Assembly (NCBI RefSeq): GCF_900115435.1
Contig: NZ_FOWK01000009.1
Location: 62,001-126,000 of the forward strand
Reading direction: 5' to 3'
Source of the DNA: Prevotella sp. tf2-5
GTDB taxonomy: Bacteria; Bacteroidota; Bacteroidia; Bacteroidales; Bacteroidaceae
Length of the DNA stretch: 64,000 bases
The notes below the pieces were generated by a model. The model ran no database searches, was not told where the DNA came from, and saw only the letters and a list, made by a program, of their open reading frames with translations. The translations under genes and the position numbers were made by a program. Shown here in pieces: positions 1 to 9,385 of this stretch (the first letter of the stretch is position 1; each line of letters starts with the position of its first letter).

Positions 1-2
1 AA

Positions 3-1130
3 CTGAATCACAAGGAGTCTGACAAGGAAATAACACTCTCCATTCCAGAGTTGAGAATCAAGAAAACCTTCAAGACGAATGCTGAAGGAATAGTTCATAG
101 CTCACAATTCACAGTCCATAGTCCCCAACTCAAACTATGGTCTCCGGAGTCCCCTATATTATATAAGGTGGAGATCCAGATGGGTGATGAGGTCATCCGT
201 GACGAGATAGGCTTCCGTACCATAGAGACACGTGGTAAGCAGATACTACTCAACGGCAAACCTGTCTATCTGCGTGGTATCAGTATCCATGAGGAGAAAG
301 CCTATGGCGGCGGACGTGCCAACTCCACTGCCGATGCCCATACCTTACTCTCATGGGCGAAGGAGTTAGGATGTAACTTCGTGCGCCTTGCACATTATCC
401 ACATAATGAGTATGCGGTCCGTGAGGCAGAGCGTATGGGACTGTTGGTGTGGTCGGAGATACCTGTCTACTGGACCATCGCATGGACGAATCCGCAGACC
501 TATCAAAATGCGGAGCGGCAGTTGACGGATATGATCCGTCGTGATCAGAATCGTGCCAATGTCATCATCTGGTCTATCGCCAATGAGACACCTCATAGTG
601 CGGAGCGTGACACTTTCCTCAGCCGGCTTGCCACGAAGGCACGCTCATTAGACAATACACGTCTGATATCGATGGCGATGGAGGTCACCTCAGCTTCCAA
701 CTATAAGAACCGCCTACAGGACAATATGAACGAGTATGTCGACGTCATCTCTTTCAACGAGTATATCGGCTGGTATCGGGATGTCAACGACGCATCGAAG
801 ATGGAGTGGGAGATACCTTACGACAAACCTGTCATCATCAGTGAGTTCGGTGGTGGTGCGAAATATGGGCTGCATGGAGCCAAGAACCAACGGTGGACGG
901 AGGAGTTTCAGGAGAACCTCTATCGTGAGAATATCGCTATGCTGGAGAAGATTGACGGACTGGCTGGCACTACCCCCTGGATTCTGAAGGACTTCCGTTC
1001 GCCCCGTCGTGTCCTCAATGGCATTCAGGACTACTACAACCGTAAGGGTCTCTTCTCTGACCAAGGGGAGAAGAAAAAGGCTTTCTATGTCCTGAGGGAT
1101 TGGTATGAGAAGAAAAGAGGGCAAAAGTAA
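3..1130 (+). CDS. Glycoside hydrolase family 2 enzyme, 5' end cut by the window
   Basis: C-terminal part of a GH2 beta-glycosidase (beta-galactosidase/beta-glucuronidase type). The frame is open to the left edge, so the TTG at 51 is not the start; the residues before it look like the end of the immunoglobulin-like sandwich domain. A TIM barrel follows, beginning near VYLRGISIHEEKAYGGGRAN, with the family pattern LGCNFVRLAHYPHNE. The acid/base Glu is in IANET (codon 585-587) and the nucleophile Glu in IISEFGGGA (codon 843-845). No CBM follows the barrel. Substrate cannot be told from this part. Odd: bases 93-134, in the sandwich-domain linker, are six heptamers of one degenerate type that encode an SSQFTVHSPQ-like stretch. 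The family is certain; the exact specificity is not. Confidence 0.9.
   Translation: MNHKESDKEITLSIPELRIKKTFKTNAEGIVHSSQFTVHSPQLKLWSPESPILYKVEIQMGDEVIRDEIGFRTIETRGKQILLNGKPVYLRGISIHEEKAYGGGRANSTADAHTLLSWAKELGCNFVRLAHYPHNEYAVREAERMGLLVWSEIPVYWTIAWTNPQTYQNAERQLTDMIRRDQNRANVIIWSIANETPHSAERDTFLSRLATKARSLDNTRLISMAMEVTSASNYKNRLQDNMNEYVDVISFNEYIGWYRDVNDASKMEWEIPYDKPVIISEFGGGAKYGLHGAKNQRWTEEFQENLYRENIAMLEKIDGLAGTTPWILKDFRSPRRVLNGIQDYYNRKGLFSDQGEKKKAFYVLRDWYEKKRGQK
93..134 (+). repeat. Degenerate heptamer array inside the GH2 gene
   Basis: Six consecutive 7-mers: gttcata, gctcaca, attcaca, gtccata, gtcccca, actcaaa. Total 42 bp, so it keeps frame. It belongs to the same style of 7-bp-period repeat seen at 20041-20075, 54206-54278, 55867-55894 and in the 36.9-37.5 kb intergenic region. 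Confidence 0.75.
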
Positions 1131-1165
1131 GATACTGTTTATATTAGAAGAAACAAGACAAAAAG

Positions 1166-3160
1166 ATGAGACACTGCTTATATATAGGGATGTTACTGTT
1201 GTTGCTGAGTGCCTGCGCTCGCCATCATTCCGGTCGCACGGACATGGCGCTGATAGACAGTCTGACGAGTGTGGTTTACAGTATGATGGATGACCAGCCG
1301 GAGCAGGCAATGGCGTTAGTTGACAGTCTGGAGCGGGAGGGCATCTACTCATCCGTTATGGCAAACTGCCGCCGGGCGCAGATAGCCTCCGAACAGTACG
1401 AGCCCAGCAAGTCGGAAGCCTATGCCCTGCGTGCACTGAACGACAAGCGTCTGAAGGATGAGAAGACAGAGATAACCTATTTTATATATAATCTCCTCAT
1501 CAATTCCGCCTCTAATGTGGGGAATACCGAGCAGGCGCTGAAGTACGCCACCGAGGCTGTCCGCATAGCACATAGCGACAGCAGCAGGGCGTCGAAGCTC
1601 TATCTTCCTGACTTCCTGACGAGTATAGGCAGTTGTCAGTTTAAGTTGAACCGCAATCACGAGGGTAATGAGAACTATGAGCGAGCATGGCTCGGCAACG
1701 AGGAACTCCTGAAGAATGCCAAGAGCTTCACATGGTTCTATCCAGCCTTCATGCTGGCTGTCTCCGCCATTAACGACAATGCCGCCACTGACAGCCTTGA
1801 TGTCGCCATGCGGTGGTTGCCCAGACTGCAGAATATTTATCAGCGGACCATCACTGCCGAGGATATCCCTGACCATGTGAAAGACAACTGTACCGCCGAG
1901 ATGGAGATGACGTTAGCCCGACTGTATGTCCTTCTCGGTCAACGACGGGAGGCGGAACAGCATTATAAGGCGTTTCTCGCCACCAACTTCGCTAAGTGCT
2001 CGGCAGGTCAGAAATACTCCGCCTCTTATCTGGAGAAGACAGGTCGGTGGGCAGAGCTGGCACAATGTGTTGATCTGTCGGAAGCATATTATGTGGAGAA
2101 TCACTCGCAGTACACCCATGAGTATCTGAACACGGTGCTTGCCCGTAAGTTCAAGGCACAGATGCAACTCCACCAGCATGAAGCCGCACTGAATACTGCC
2201 GCCAGTCTGATAGCGATGCTGGACACAGTACAGGAGTTGGAGAACCGTGATGACGCCGCGAAACTTGCCGTGGTCTACGAGACTCAGGAGAAGGAGCAGA
2301 AGATAGCCCAGCAGGAGGCTGACCTGACGAAACAGCGGCTCATAGCCATCATCGTGGCTTTTGCCCTGACTGTCGTCTTCCTTGTGATGTATGTCGTTTT
2401 CCGTCGTCAGGCTGCCCGCCGTCTGGCATTGGTGTCTGCCCAGAAGGAGCGCATCGAGTCGGAGCTGCGCATTGCCCGTGAGATCCAGATGTCAATGGTG
2501 CCTAATGACTTCCCCCAGCTTGATGGACTAGACCTTTACGCTCAGATGACACCTGCCCGTGAGGTGGGAGGTGATCTGTACGACTACATCATACAGGACG
2601 GCTATCTGTTCTTCTGTGTGGGTGATGTCAGCGGCAAGGGTGTTCCTTCCTCTCTCTTTATGGCACAGACGCTGCGACTGTTCAGGGCGTTTGCCAAGCG
2701 TCGCTATGCGCCTGCTGAGATAGCCACCCGCATCAATGACGAGTTGACGGATCATAACGAGAACGGTATGTTCGTGACCATGTTTATTGGTAAAATCAAT
2801 TTGCGGACGGGCAGTCTGGAGTTCTGCAACTGTGGTCACAATCCTCCTCTGCTGTCTGGACAGGTGATGGAGGTCAAACCCAACGTGCCTATCGGTCTGT
2901 GGGAGAACTTCGTCTTCGAGGGTGAGGAGCGTGAGAACGTGAAGGGCTGTCGCCTGTTTGTATATACCGACGGATTAAACGAGGCGGAGAATCCCTTCCA
3001 GGAGCAGTTCGGCGAGGACCGCCTGACGTCAGCCCTGCGTAGTCATCCGGAAGGAACGTCACGCCAGTTGATAGAGTATCTGTTCGCCCAGGTGGCTCTT
3101 TTCCGTCAGGGAGCAGAGCCTAACGACGACCTGACGATGCTCTGTCTCAACATCCTATAA
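1166..3160 (+). CDS. SpoIIE-family PP2C phosphatase lipoprotein with TPR-like sensor region
   Basis: 664 aa. Starts with a lipoprotein signal (lipobox LLSAC), then about 360 residues of helical TPR-like repeats. One membrane helix lies near residues 391-413 (IAIIVAFALTVVFLVMYVVF). A short coiled linker with the REIQMSMVP motif follows, then a SpoIIE/PP2C domain from about residue 453 to the end. The metal-binding patterns REVGGDLYDY, GDVSGKGVPSS and the closing NDDLTML are present, so it should be an active Ser/Thr phosphatase, probably acting on an anti-sigma-factor antagonist or another phosphoprotein. A lipid-anchored periplasmic TPR region plus cytoplasmic phosphatase suggests envelope sensing; this is inference. 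It begins 36 bp after the GH2 gene and may be cotranscribed. No partner-switch kinase is in the window. Confidence 0.85.
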   Translation: MRHCLYIGMLLLLLSACARHHSGRTDMALIDSLTSVVYSMMDDQPEQAMALVDSLEREGIYSSVMANCRRAQIASEQYEPSKSEAYALRALNDKRLKDEKTEITYFIYNLLINSASNVGNTEQALKYATEAVRIAHSDSSRASKLYLPDFLTSIGSCQFKLNRNHEGNENYERAWLGNEELLKNAKSFTWFYPAFMLAVSAINDNAATDSLDVAMRWLPRLQNIYQRTITAEDIPDHVKDNCTAEMEMTLARLYVLLGQRREAEQHYKAFLATNFAKCSAGQKYSASYLEKTGRWAELAQCVDLSEAYYVENHSQYTHEYLNTVLARKFKAQMQLHQHEAALNTAASLIAMLDTVQELENRDDAAKLAVVYETQEKEQKIAQQEADLTKQRLIAIIVAFALTVVFLVMYVVFRRQAARRLALVSAQKERIESELRIAREIQMSMVPNDFPQLDGLDLYAQMTPAREVGGDLYDYIIQDGYLFFCVGDVSGKGVPSSLFMAQTLRLFRAFAKRRYAPAEIATRINDELTDHNENGMFVTMFIGKINLRTGSLEFCNCGHNPPLLSGQVMEVKPNVPIGLWENFVFEGEERENVKGCRLFVYTDGLNEAENPFQEQFGEDRLTSALRSHPEGTSRQLIEYLFAQVALFRQGAEPNDDLTMLCLNIL

Positions 3161-3185
3161 TACATTGAACTTTACTAAAGTATCT

Positions 3186-3251
3186 GTAACAGGGGTAAAG
3201 TGCCTTTGTAACAGGGGTAAACAGCCTGGGAAACAGGGAGAAAGGTAGCTC
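3186..3251. repeat. 22-bp-period array, three units
   Basis: Units begin at 3186, 3208 and 3230. Each opens with a close variant of gtaacaggggtaaa and then diverges over about 8 bases. It lies between two convergent genes. Confidence 0.75.
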
Positions 3252-3285
3252 CTTTTGAGTTTTTGACGGGCGGTCAATTTATTCA

Positions 3286-3351
3286 TAGCGCCCGCTACAA
3301 ATATTTGTAGCGGGTGGCAAAAATATCCGTAGCGGTCGCTAAAAACCTTTT
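3286..3351. repeat. Second 22-bp-period array, three units
   Basis: Units begin at 3286, 3308 and 3330, each opening with tagcg and a variant of the following bases. Units 1 and 2 together form the palindrome at 3291-3314. The sequence differs from the array at 3186 but the period is identical. Confidence 0.75.
3291..3314. terminator. Perfect 24-bp palindrome between convergent genes, possible bidirectional terminator
   Basis: cccgctacaaat is followed directly by its exact reverse complement. It sits between the SpoIIE phosphatase (+) and the GH51 gene (-). There is no clear T-tract, and it is part of a 22-bp-period array, so a terminator role is only a suggestion. Confidence 0.4.
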
Positions 3352-3373
3352 TTGACCACTTCCTTCCTCTTTT

Positions 3374-4969
3374 TTACTTGAGCGAGAGTACAATGATACT
3401 CTTGGCAGGAACCTTCAGGGTAAGGATACCCTTCTTCAGTTTGGCATCCTTGAACTCCTTTGGAGCCACGATGTCCGGATGCTGGAAGTCGTTGAAGTCG
3501 GCAACGTTCTTCGAGGTGAGGATACGACCGCTGACCGTCTTTGCCTCCATACCGTTCAACTGGATCTCGATGGTCTTATCCTGGTCGAGACTGACATTGG
3601 TGAGAGAGAGTACGACACTGCCGTCCTTCGTCTTTGCCGCAGAGGCGGAGAGAAGAGGGCAGGGGCGATAGCCTGCATCCTTGGCACCTTCCTTCTCCTT
3701 GAAATATGCCTTGCTCACCTGTATGATCTCACTCTCGATGTCGATAGGAAGATAGGTGGCCTCCTGGAACGGGGTGTACATCTCGAAGACATGATAGGTC
3801 GGGGTGAGTACCATATGGCCAGTACCTTCCTGGTCGGTGAGGATCATCGACTGGAGTACGTTGACGACCTGTGCGATATTCGCCATCTTCACACGGTCGG
3901 TATGACGATGGAAGACATTGAGCGACAAGGCAGCGACGAAAGCGTCACGCAGGGCGTTCTGCTGATAGAGGTGTCCGGAGATTGTCCCAGGCTCCTCGTC
4001 CCACCATGTTCCCCACTCATCGACGAGCAGTCCTATCGTATTCTTTGGGTCTTTCTCATTCATGATAGCCTTGTGCTTCTTGATGACTTCCTCAATCTCC
4101 AGACACTTACCCAAAGCCCAGTAGTACTGGTCGGTATTGAAATTGATGGCAGAGCCTTTCGAGCCATCCCAGCCAGAGCATGTGTAGTAATGCAGACTGA
4201 TACCCTGCATGCGGTTGCCGATATTCTCCATCAGAACCTTTGTCCAGTCATAGTCATAGTCGCTGGCACCTGAGGCGATGCGGTAGAGTTTGTTACTCCC
4301 CTGGTCACGCAGGTAAGTGTTATACTTACGGAATAAGTCGGAATAGTATTGGGGTGTCATGTTACCGCCACAGCCCCATGCCTCGTTACCGATACCGAAG
4401 TACTTCACGTGCCAAGCCTTGTCACGTCCGTTCTGACGACGCAGACGAGCCATCGGCGTATCACCGTCACTGGTCATATACTCCACCCACTGGGCCATCT
4501 CCTTGACGGTACCGCTACCTACATTACCACTGATGTAAGGCTCACAACCGAGCATCTCACAGAGATTCAGGAACTCATGGGTACCGAAGGAGTTATCCTC
4601 GATAGTACCACCCCAGTTGTTGTTACGCAGAGAGGGACGTTGACTCTGAGGACCGATGCCGTCCATCCAGTGATAGTCGTCGGCGAAGCAGCCGCCGGGC
4701 CATCGCATCACAGGAATCCTTAAAGCTTTCAATGCCTCGAAGACATCCTTGCGATAGCCGTTGATGTTGGGGATAGGGGAGTCTTTTCCCACCCAGAGAC
4801 CGCCATAGATACATGAGCCCAGGTGCTCAGAGAACTGTCCGTAAATCTCACGGTTGATCTTCGCACCAGGCTGGTCGGCATGTAAGGTCGCCTTGACAGC
4901 GTCAGCCGCTGATGCGGAAAGAGTCATCGCAGAGGCAATGACCATCATTGTCAGTAACTTTTTCATCAT
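3374..4969 (-). CDS. Secreted alpha-N-arabinofuranosidase, GH51
   Basis: 531 aa, with a signal peptide (start MMKKLLTMM, cleavage probably after LSASA), so it acts in the periplasm or outside. It removes terminal alpha-L-arabinofuranosyl residues from arabinan or arabinoxylan oligosaccharides. GH51 marks: REIYGQFSEHLG near residue 40, MRWPGGCFADDYHW, acid/base Glu about residue 196 in GIGNEAWGCGG, nucleophile Glu about residue 318 in LLVDEWGTWWDEEPG, and a C-terminal beta-sandwich. Length is normal for the family. It is the last gene of the arabinose operon, 22 bp after the DUF4421 gene, so it probably feeds arabinose to the transporter and isomerase upstream. Confidence 0.93.
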   Translation of the reverse strand: MMKKLLTMMVIASAMTLSASAADAVKATLHADQPGAKINREIYGQFSEHLGSCIYGGLWVGKDSPIPNINGYRKDVFEALKALRIPVMRWPGGCFADDYHWMDGIGPQSQRPSLRNNNWGGTIEDNSFGTHEFLNLCEMLGCEPYISGNVGSGTVKEMAQWVEYMTSDGDTPMARLRRQNGRDKAWHVKYFGIGNEAWGCGGNMTPQYYSDLFRKYNTYLRDQGSNKLYRIASGASDYDYDWTKVLMENIGNRMQGISLHYYTCSGWDGSKGSAINFNTDQYYWALGKCLEIEEVIKKHKAIMNEKDPKNTIGLLVDEWGTWWDEEPGTISGHLYQQNALRDAFVAALSLNVFHRHTDRVKMANIAQVVNVLQSMILTDQEGTGHMVLTPTYHVFEMYTPFQEATYLPIDIESEIIQVSKAYFKEKEGAKDAGYRPCPLLSASAAKTKDGSVVLSLTNVSLDQDKTIEIQLNGMEAKTVSGRILTSKNVADFNDFQHPDIVAPKEFKDAKLKKGILTLKVPAKSIIVLSLK

Positions 4970-4991
4970 TTTAGTTATTGTTGTTGTAGGT

Positions 4992-6212
4992 TTAAAATCT
5001 TATACCGAATTGGGTGTTGACATACCAGTCGTACATCTTCACATTCGTATTGTCGTGGTTATAGGTGAAACGGTGTACCTGTCCATAGACATTCACAAAG
5101 AAATTCTTGGTATTATAGGTAATACCGGCGCGTCCGTTGATATTCAGTTTCCAGCGGGTCTTCTTGATTTCCTCACCCGTCTCCCACAGTTCGACATCAT
5201 TCTGCCAGGATAAGTCTTTTTCATCTATAGGCATGGGTTTCTTCGCCTTACCATTCGACCATTGATGTGTCTCAGCATTCCATGTGCCATAATCCTCTAT
5301 ATTATCAGACGATTCCATGAACTCGTAATTGCTGTCATACTTGGTCACCTTCACACGGTTATAGACACTGATGGTTGGCATAATCATGATGTTGAATAAC
5401 CATCCTCTGGCTGGAACCCAGTTGTAGCCGTAACCGACACCGATATTTGCCTGCTGGACCTTGATTTTACCGATATTGTTGGCTGCAGCGACGAACTCAC
5501 CGTTCAACTTGTCAGAGTAATCAAGAGACGACTGGTACCAAGAGAGTCCTAAGAGCAGGGAACCTGCTGAGCGTCGCTGGATGACGGACTGATTGTAGGC
5601 AGCGTCCTGCGAATAGTGTTTCCCATTGAATACATAATAACCGTCGATAAAAACGGAACGGACCCAGATGGGAGCGTAGCTCTGATAGGGCACCCCTTTC
5701 TCATCCATCTCTGCATCATAAAATCTTGCATGGGCATCAAGTTTGATGTCCTGTGTCTTAAAACGTCGCAGACTGAAGATGAGTCCGTAGTTGGTACCTG
5801 TTGAGCTCACCGTCCAGTAGCGTCCCGCATTCCTGATTAAAGGGAAGGAATAGCCGATACCTAATCCACGATAACCGACCCATACCCCCAGGTATGTAGC
5901 CAGTGGTGGATTGATATGCATGGACCATGATAATTGAGTCGCGTCTTTCCATATCTCTGAATTGATACTGTTGAAATCGAAATCGGAATTCATTCTTACG
6001 GATACCTCGTTGATTTTAGGATAGACGACGACACGCCAAGGCTTTTTAGGTACCTCAATATAATTGGGGTCAGCCTTGTTCTCCCAGAGGGAGTCAATAT
6101 AATTCATGCCCTTCCGCAGATTGCGGGAGAGCCATGAATCCTTTTGGGCATGAATGCCTAGTGCCGTGAAGGCACTAAGCATCATGACAGATATGATCCG
6201 TTTACCAATCAT
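4992..6212 (-). CDS. DUF4421 family protein, probable outer-membrane beta-barrel
   Basis: 406 aa with a signal peptide (cleavage near ALGIHAQ). The rest is rich in alternating aromatic/polar strands (LGIGYSFPLIRNAGRYW, NYGLIFSLRRF), ends in an aromatic strand (QFGIRF) and matches the DUF4421 type of Bacteroidetes. Function is not known. Its ATG overlaps the araB stop by 4 bp, so it is translationally coupled to the arabinose genes. A role in the outer membrane during arabinoside uptake is possible but is only inferred from position. Confidence 0.75.
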   Translation of the reverse strand: MIGKRIISVMMLSAFTALGIHAQKDSWLSRNLRKGMNYIDSLWENKADPNYIEVPKKPWRVVVYPKINEVSVRMNSDFDFNSINSEIWKDATQLSWSMHINPPLATYLGVWVGYRGLGIGYSFPLIRNAGRYWTVSSTGTNYGLIFSLRRFKTQDIKLDAHARFYDAEMDEKGVPYQSYAPIWVRSVFIDGYYVFNGKHYSQDAAYNQSVIQRRSAGSLLLGLSWYQSSLDYSDKLNGEFVAAANNIGKIKVQQANIGVGYGYNWVPARGWLFNIMIMPTISVYNRVKVTKYDSNYEFMESSDNIEDYGTWNAETHQWSNGKAKKPMPIDEKDLSWQNDVELWETGEEIKKTRWKLNINGRAGITYNTKNFFVNVYGQVHRFTYNHDNTNVKMYDWYVNTQFGIRF

Positions 6213-7810
6213 TTCTTATGGTCAACGGCACTTTGTTCTACGGGCAGACAACGTTTGTAGTTCTCGGTATATTTCTCAAAGCCGGCAACATCCTCGGCAA
6301 TGGGGGCAACTGATGTTCCCTTGTTGCCTGCGAAGACAACCTGCTCCAGATAATCCTCGAGAGACAGATGTTGTGGGTTGCGGGTCTGGAATGCCGACAA
6401 CAGGGCGATACCCCATGCGCCACCCTCACCGGCAGTCTCCATAACGGAGATGGGGGTGTTGAGTGCGGCGGCGAGGAAACGCTGTCCTACGCCTTTGGTC
6501 TTGAAGAGACCACCATGTCCTGTGAGACGGTCCACCTTGATCTTCTCCTCTTTAAGAAGGATGTCATTACCGATCTTCAGTACGACGATGGAAGAATAGA
6601 GCTCAGCACGCATGACATTGGCAAGGGTGAAATTGTCATCAGGACTGCGGAGGATCATCGGGCGACCTTCTGCAATACCTGTCACGGGCTCACCAGAGAT
6701 ATAGTTGTAGGCGACGAGACCACCACAGTCGGGGTCACCGAGGAGAGCATGGGTATACAATACCTGATAAACCAGGTGCTTCTCCTGTACTTTGTCAATC
6801 AGTTGCTCGTAGTCACGGAACATCTTCACCCAGTTGTTGAGCTCACTGGTGCAGTTGTTACAGTGTACCATTGCCACGAGAGAACCATCAGGTGTCGTCA
6901 CCATGTCAATCATCTCATAAGGCTTGCTCAGTGGTTTCTCCAAGACGATCATTGAGAAGGAGGAGGTACCGGCGCTGACATTTCCTGTGCGCTGCTTGAC
7001 GGCATTGGTTGCCACCATACCTGTTCCGGCATCACCCTCTGGAGGACAGACAGGGATACCTGCATTCAGGTGTCCGCTGGTGTCAATCATCGAGGCACCT
7101 TTGGGTGTCAGGAAACCAGCATCCTCTCCTGCACTCAGTGACTTAGGAAGGATGTCTGACAGTTTCCAGGGGTAGTTCTTCGAACTTACCAGCTCATCGA
7201 ACTTTTTGACCATTTCCGCATCGTAAGACTTGGTGGCGGGGTCAACGGGAATCATACCAGAGGCGTCACCGACACCAAGGACAAACTGACCTGTTACCTG
7301 CCAATGGATATATCCTGCCAATGTGGTGAGGAACCTGATGTCTTTGACATGCTTCTCGTTGTCAAGGATACACTGGTAGAGATGACTAATGCTCCAACGG
7401 AGGGGGATGTTATAGTTGAAGAGCTTGCTGAGCTCGGCAGCAGCCTTGCCAGTGTTCGTATTACGCCAGGTACGGAAAGGCACCAGGATCTGCTGGTTCT
7501 CATCAAAAGCCATATAGCCGTGCATCATAGCGGAGAAACCAATGCCGGCAAGGTTTGTGATCTCACATTCGTATTGGTTCTTCACACTTCTCCGAAGGTC
7601 AGCATAGCAGTCCTGGAGTCCCTGCCAGATGTCATCAATGGAGTAAGTCCACAGTCCGTCAACGAGTTGGTTCTCCCACTCGTGAGCTCCCTGTGCGATG
7701 GGTTTGTTCTGCTCGTCGATGAGGACGGCCTTGATACGGGTAGAGCCAAACTCGATACCGAGAGTCGCCTTACCAGCTTCTATCGTTTGTTTTGCTTGTT
7801 TGATATCCAT
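6209..7810 (-). CDS. araB: FGGY-family carbohydrate kinase, probable L-ribulokinase
   Basis: 533 aa, cytoplasmic. The N-terminal FGGY domain begins with GIEFGSTRIKAVLID (ATP/sugar-binding fold). The C-terminal domain carries GLFKTKGVGQRFLAAAL and AGEGGAWGIALLSAF. It is predicted to phosphorylate L-ribulose to L-ribulose 5-phosphate, the second step after AraA. This type is distant from enterobacterial AraB and can be mistaken for a xylulokinase, but the araA-araD-araR context settles the likely substrate. Three bases separate it from araA upstream and it overlaps the next gene by 4 bp. Confidence 0.85.
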   Translation of the reverse strand: MDIKQAKQTIEAGKATLGIEFGSTRIKAVLIDEQNKPIAQGAHEWENQLVDGLWTYSIDDIWQGLQDCYADLRRSVKNQYECEITNLAGIGFSAMMHGYMAFDENQQILVPFRTWRNTNTGKAAAELSKLFNYNIPLRWSISHLYQCILDNEKHVKDIRFLTTLAGYIHWQVTGQFVLGVGDASGMIPVDPATKSYDAEMVKKFDELVSSKNYPWKLSDILPKSLSAGEDAGFLTPKGASMIDTSGHLNAGIPVCPPEGDAGTGMVATNAVKQRTGNVSAGTSSFSMIVLEKPLSKPYEMIDMVTTPDGSLVAMVHCNNCTSELNNWVKMFRDYEQLIDKVQEKHLVYQVLYTHALLGDPDCGGLVAYNYISGEPVTGIAEGRPMILRSPDDNFTLANVMRAELYSSIVVLKIGNDILLKEEKIKVDRLTGHGGLFKTKGVGQRFLAAALNTPISVMETAGEGGAWGIALLSAFQTRNPQHLSLEDYLEQVVFAGNKGTSVAPIAEDVAGFEKYTENYKRCLPVEQSAVDHKK

Positions 7811-7813
7811 AGT

Positions 7814-9355
7814 TTAACGCAATGCTTTGTTTAACATATAGTATACTTCGTTGCTTTGCAACTGTTGCTTGAACTCGTAGGTCTTCGTGTCCTTGTTGAT
7901 CTTGACATACTCGATACCAAGAATCTCGGCGAAGTCCTCCCAGTACTCCTCGGTGATATCATAGGAGAAAGCACTGTGGTGTGTACCACCAGCGAGGATC
8001 CATGCGCCGGCGCCAATCTCGAAGGTCGGCTGTGGAACCCACAAAGCGGAGGCGACAGGCAGGTTAGGCATGGGTTTCGGCTCGATGCACTCTACTTCCT
8101 GAGAGATCAGGCGGAAGCGGTTGCCGAGGTCAACCACTGTAGCCTTGATGCCACGTCCTACTTTGGAAGTGAATACCAGACGGGCGGTCTGTTGCTTGCG
8201 GATACCAATTCCGAGGAAGTGAACCTCCAGTTTGGGTTTGTCGACAGCGATCAGCGGACAAACCTCGAGCATGTGGCTCTGCAGACAAGAGCTGCGGTCG
8301 CCGGCGAAGTTGAGGGTGTAGTCCTCCAGGAACGAGCAACCAGTAGGCAGTCCCTGTGAGATGACCCAAAGGGTGCGATAGAGACAAGCGGTCTTCCAGT
8401 CGCCCTCTGCACCAAAACCAATACCCTCAGCCATCAGACGCTGGGAGGCAAGACCCGGAATCTGGTCGAAACCACAGAAGTCTGGCTGGTTGATATCAGC
8501 ATCACCAAGGTCATCGAAATTGGTGGTAAACGCGGTGGCTCCCTCGTCTTTCAGGACACGGCGAAGGGCTATCTCTGCACGGGCGGCATTACGGACTTTC
8601 TGCCAGTAAACCTCCTCGCCACTCTCGTCAATCTTAATGGTATATTCTTTCTTATAGACTTCCACGAGCTCGTCAACCTCCTTGTCGGTGACCTTCTTCC
8701 AGTAGTCCATCATGGAACTGACGGGGTAGTAGTCGACATGATAGCCGAGACGCTGCTCGAACTCCACACGGTCACCATCCGTGACGGCAACATTGTTCAT
8801 GTTCATACCGAACATCAGACAGCGTACGTTCTTGGCATCGGCAACACCGGCGGCGACACGTGCCCAGACGGCAATCTGTTTCTGGGCAGCGGCATCCTTC
8901 CAATAGCCGCAAACAACCTTACGGGGAACACGCATACGAGTACAGATATGTCCGAACTCGATATCACCATGAGCACTCTGGTTGAGGTTCATAAAGTCCA
9001 TATCCATCGTCTCCCAGGGGATCTCCGCATTGTACTGGGTGTGGAAATGAAGCAACGGCTTCTGTAAGTCTTGCAGACCCTTGATCCACATCTTAGCAGG
9101 TGAGAAGGTGTGCATCCATGTGATGATACCCACACACTTCTCGTCGTTATTGGCAGCTTTCATGACATCTTCCACCTCTTTCGAGCTGTTTGCCGTTCCT
9201 TTATATACTACCTTAATAGGGATGATACCGCTGTTGTTCAGACCTTCTACCATCTCCTTGGAGTGACCGTCCACCTGTACGACAGCGTCACCTCCGTATA
9301 ACAGCTGGGCACCAGTTACCCACCATATCTCATAATTATTAAATGCTTTTGTCAT
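7814..9355 (-). CDS. araA: L-arabinose isomerase
   Basis: 513 aa, the usual family length. It interconverts L-arabinose and L-ribulose in the cytoplasm and needs a divalent metal. Family patterns are present: YEIWWVTGAQLLYGG at the N-terminus, MHTFSPAKMWIKGL near residue 81, EGIGFGAEGDWKTACL, HMLEVCP, and GAWILAGGTHHSAFS near the C-terminus (His metal ligand). It is the first catabolic step for arabinose imported by the symporter encoded upstream, and sits 30 bp after araD in the same operon. Confidence 0.97.
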   Translation of the reverse strand: MTKAFNNYEIWWVTGAQLLYGGDAVVQVDGHSKEMVEGLNNSGIIPIKVVYKGTANSSKEVEDVMKAANNDEKCVGIITWMHTFSPAKMWIKGLQDLQKPLLHFHTQYNAEIPWETMDMDFMNLNQSAHGDIEFGHICTRMRVPRKVVCGYWKDAAAQKQIAVWARVAAGVADAKNVRCLMFGMNMNNVAVTDGDRVEFEQRLGYHVDYYPVSSMMDYWKKVTDKEVDELVEVYKKEYTIKIDESGEEVYWQKVRNAARAEIALRRVLKDEGATAFTTNFDDLGDADINQPDFCGFDQIPGLASQRLMAEGIGFGAEGDWKTACLYRTLWVISQGLPTGCSFLEDYTLNFAGDRSSCLQSHMLEVCPLIAVDKPKLEVHFLGIGIRKQQTARLVFTSKVGRGIKATVVDLGNRFRLISQEVECIEPKPMPNLPVASALWVPQPTFEIGAGAWILAGGTHHSAFSYDITEEYWEDFAEILGIEYVKINKDTKTYEFKQQLQSNEVYYMLNKALR

Positions 9356-9385
9356 TGTTTTGTTAGTTACTTTTGGTTTTATTGT

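Noticed and set aside
6209-7810. Xylulokinase
   Set aside because: The FGGY family does not separate the two easily, but araA, araD and araR around it make ribulokinase the better call.
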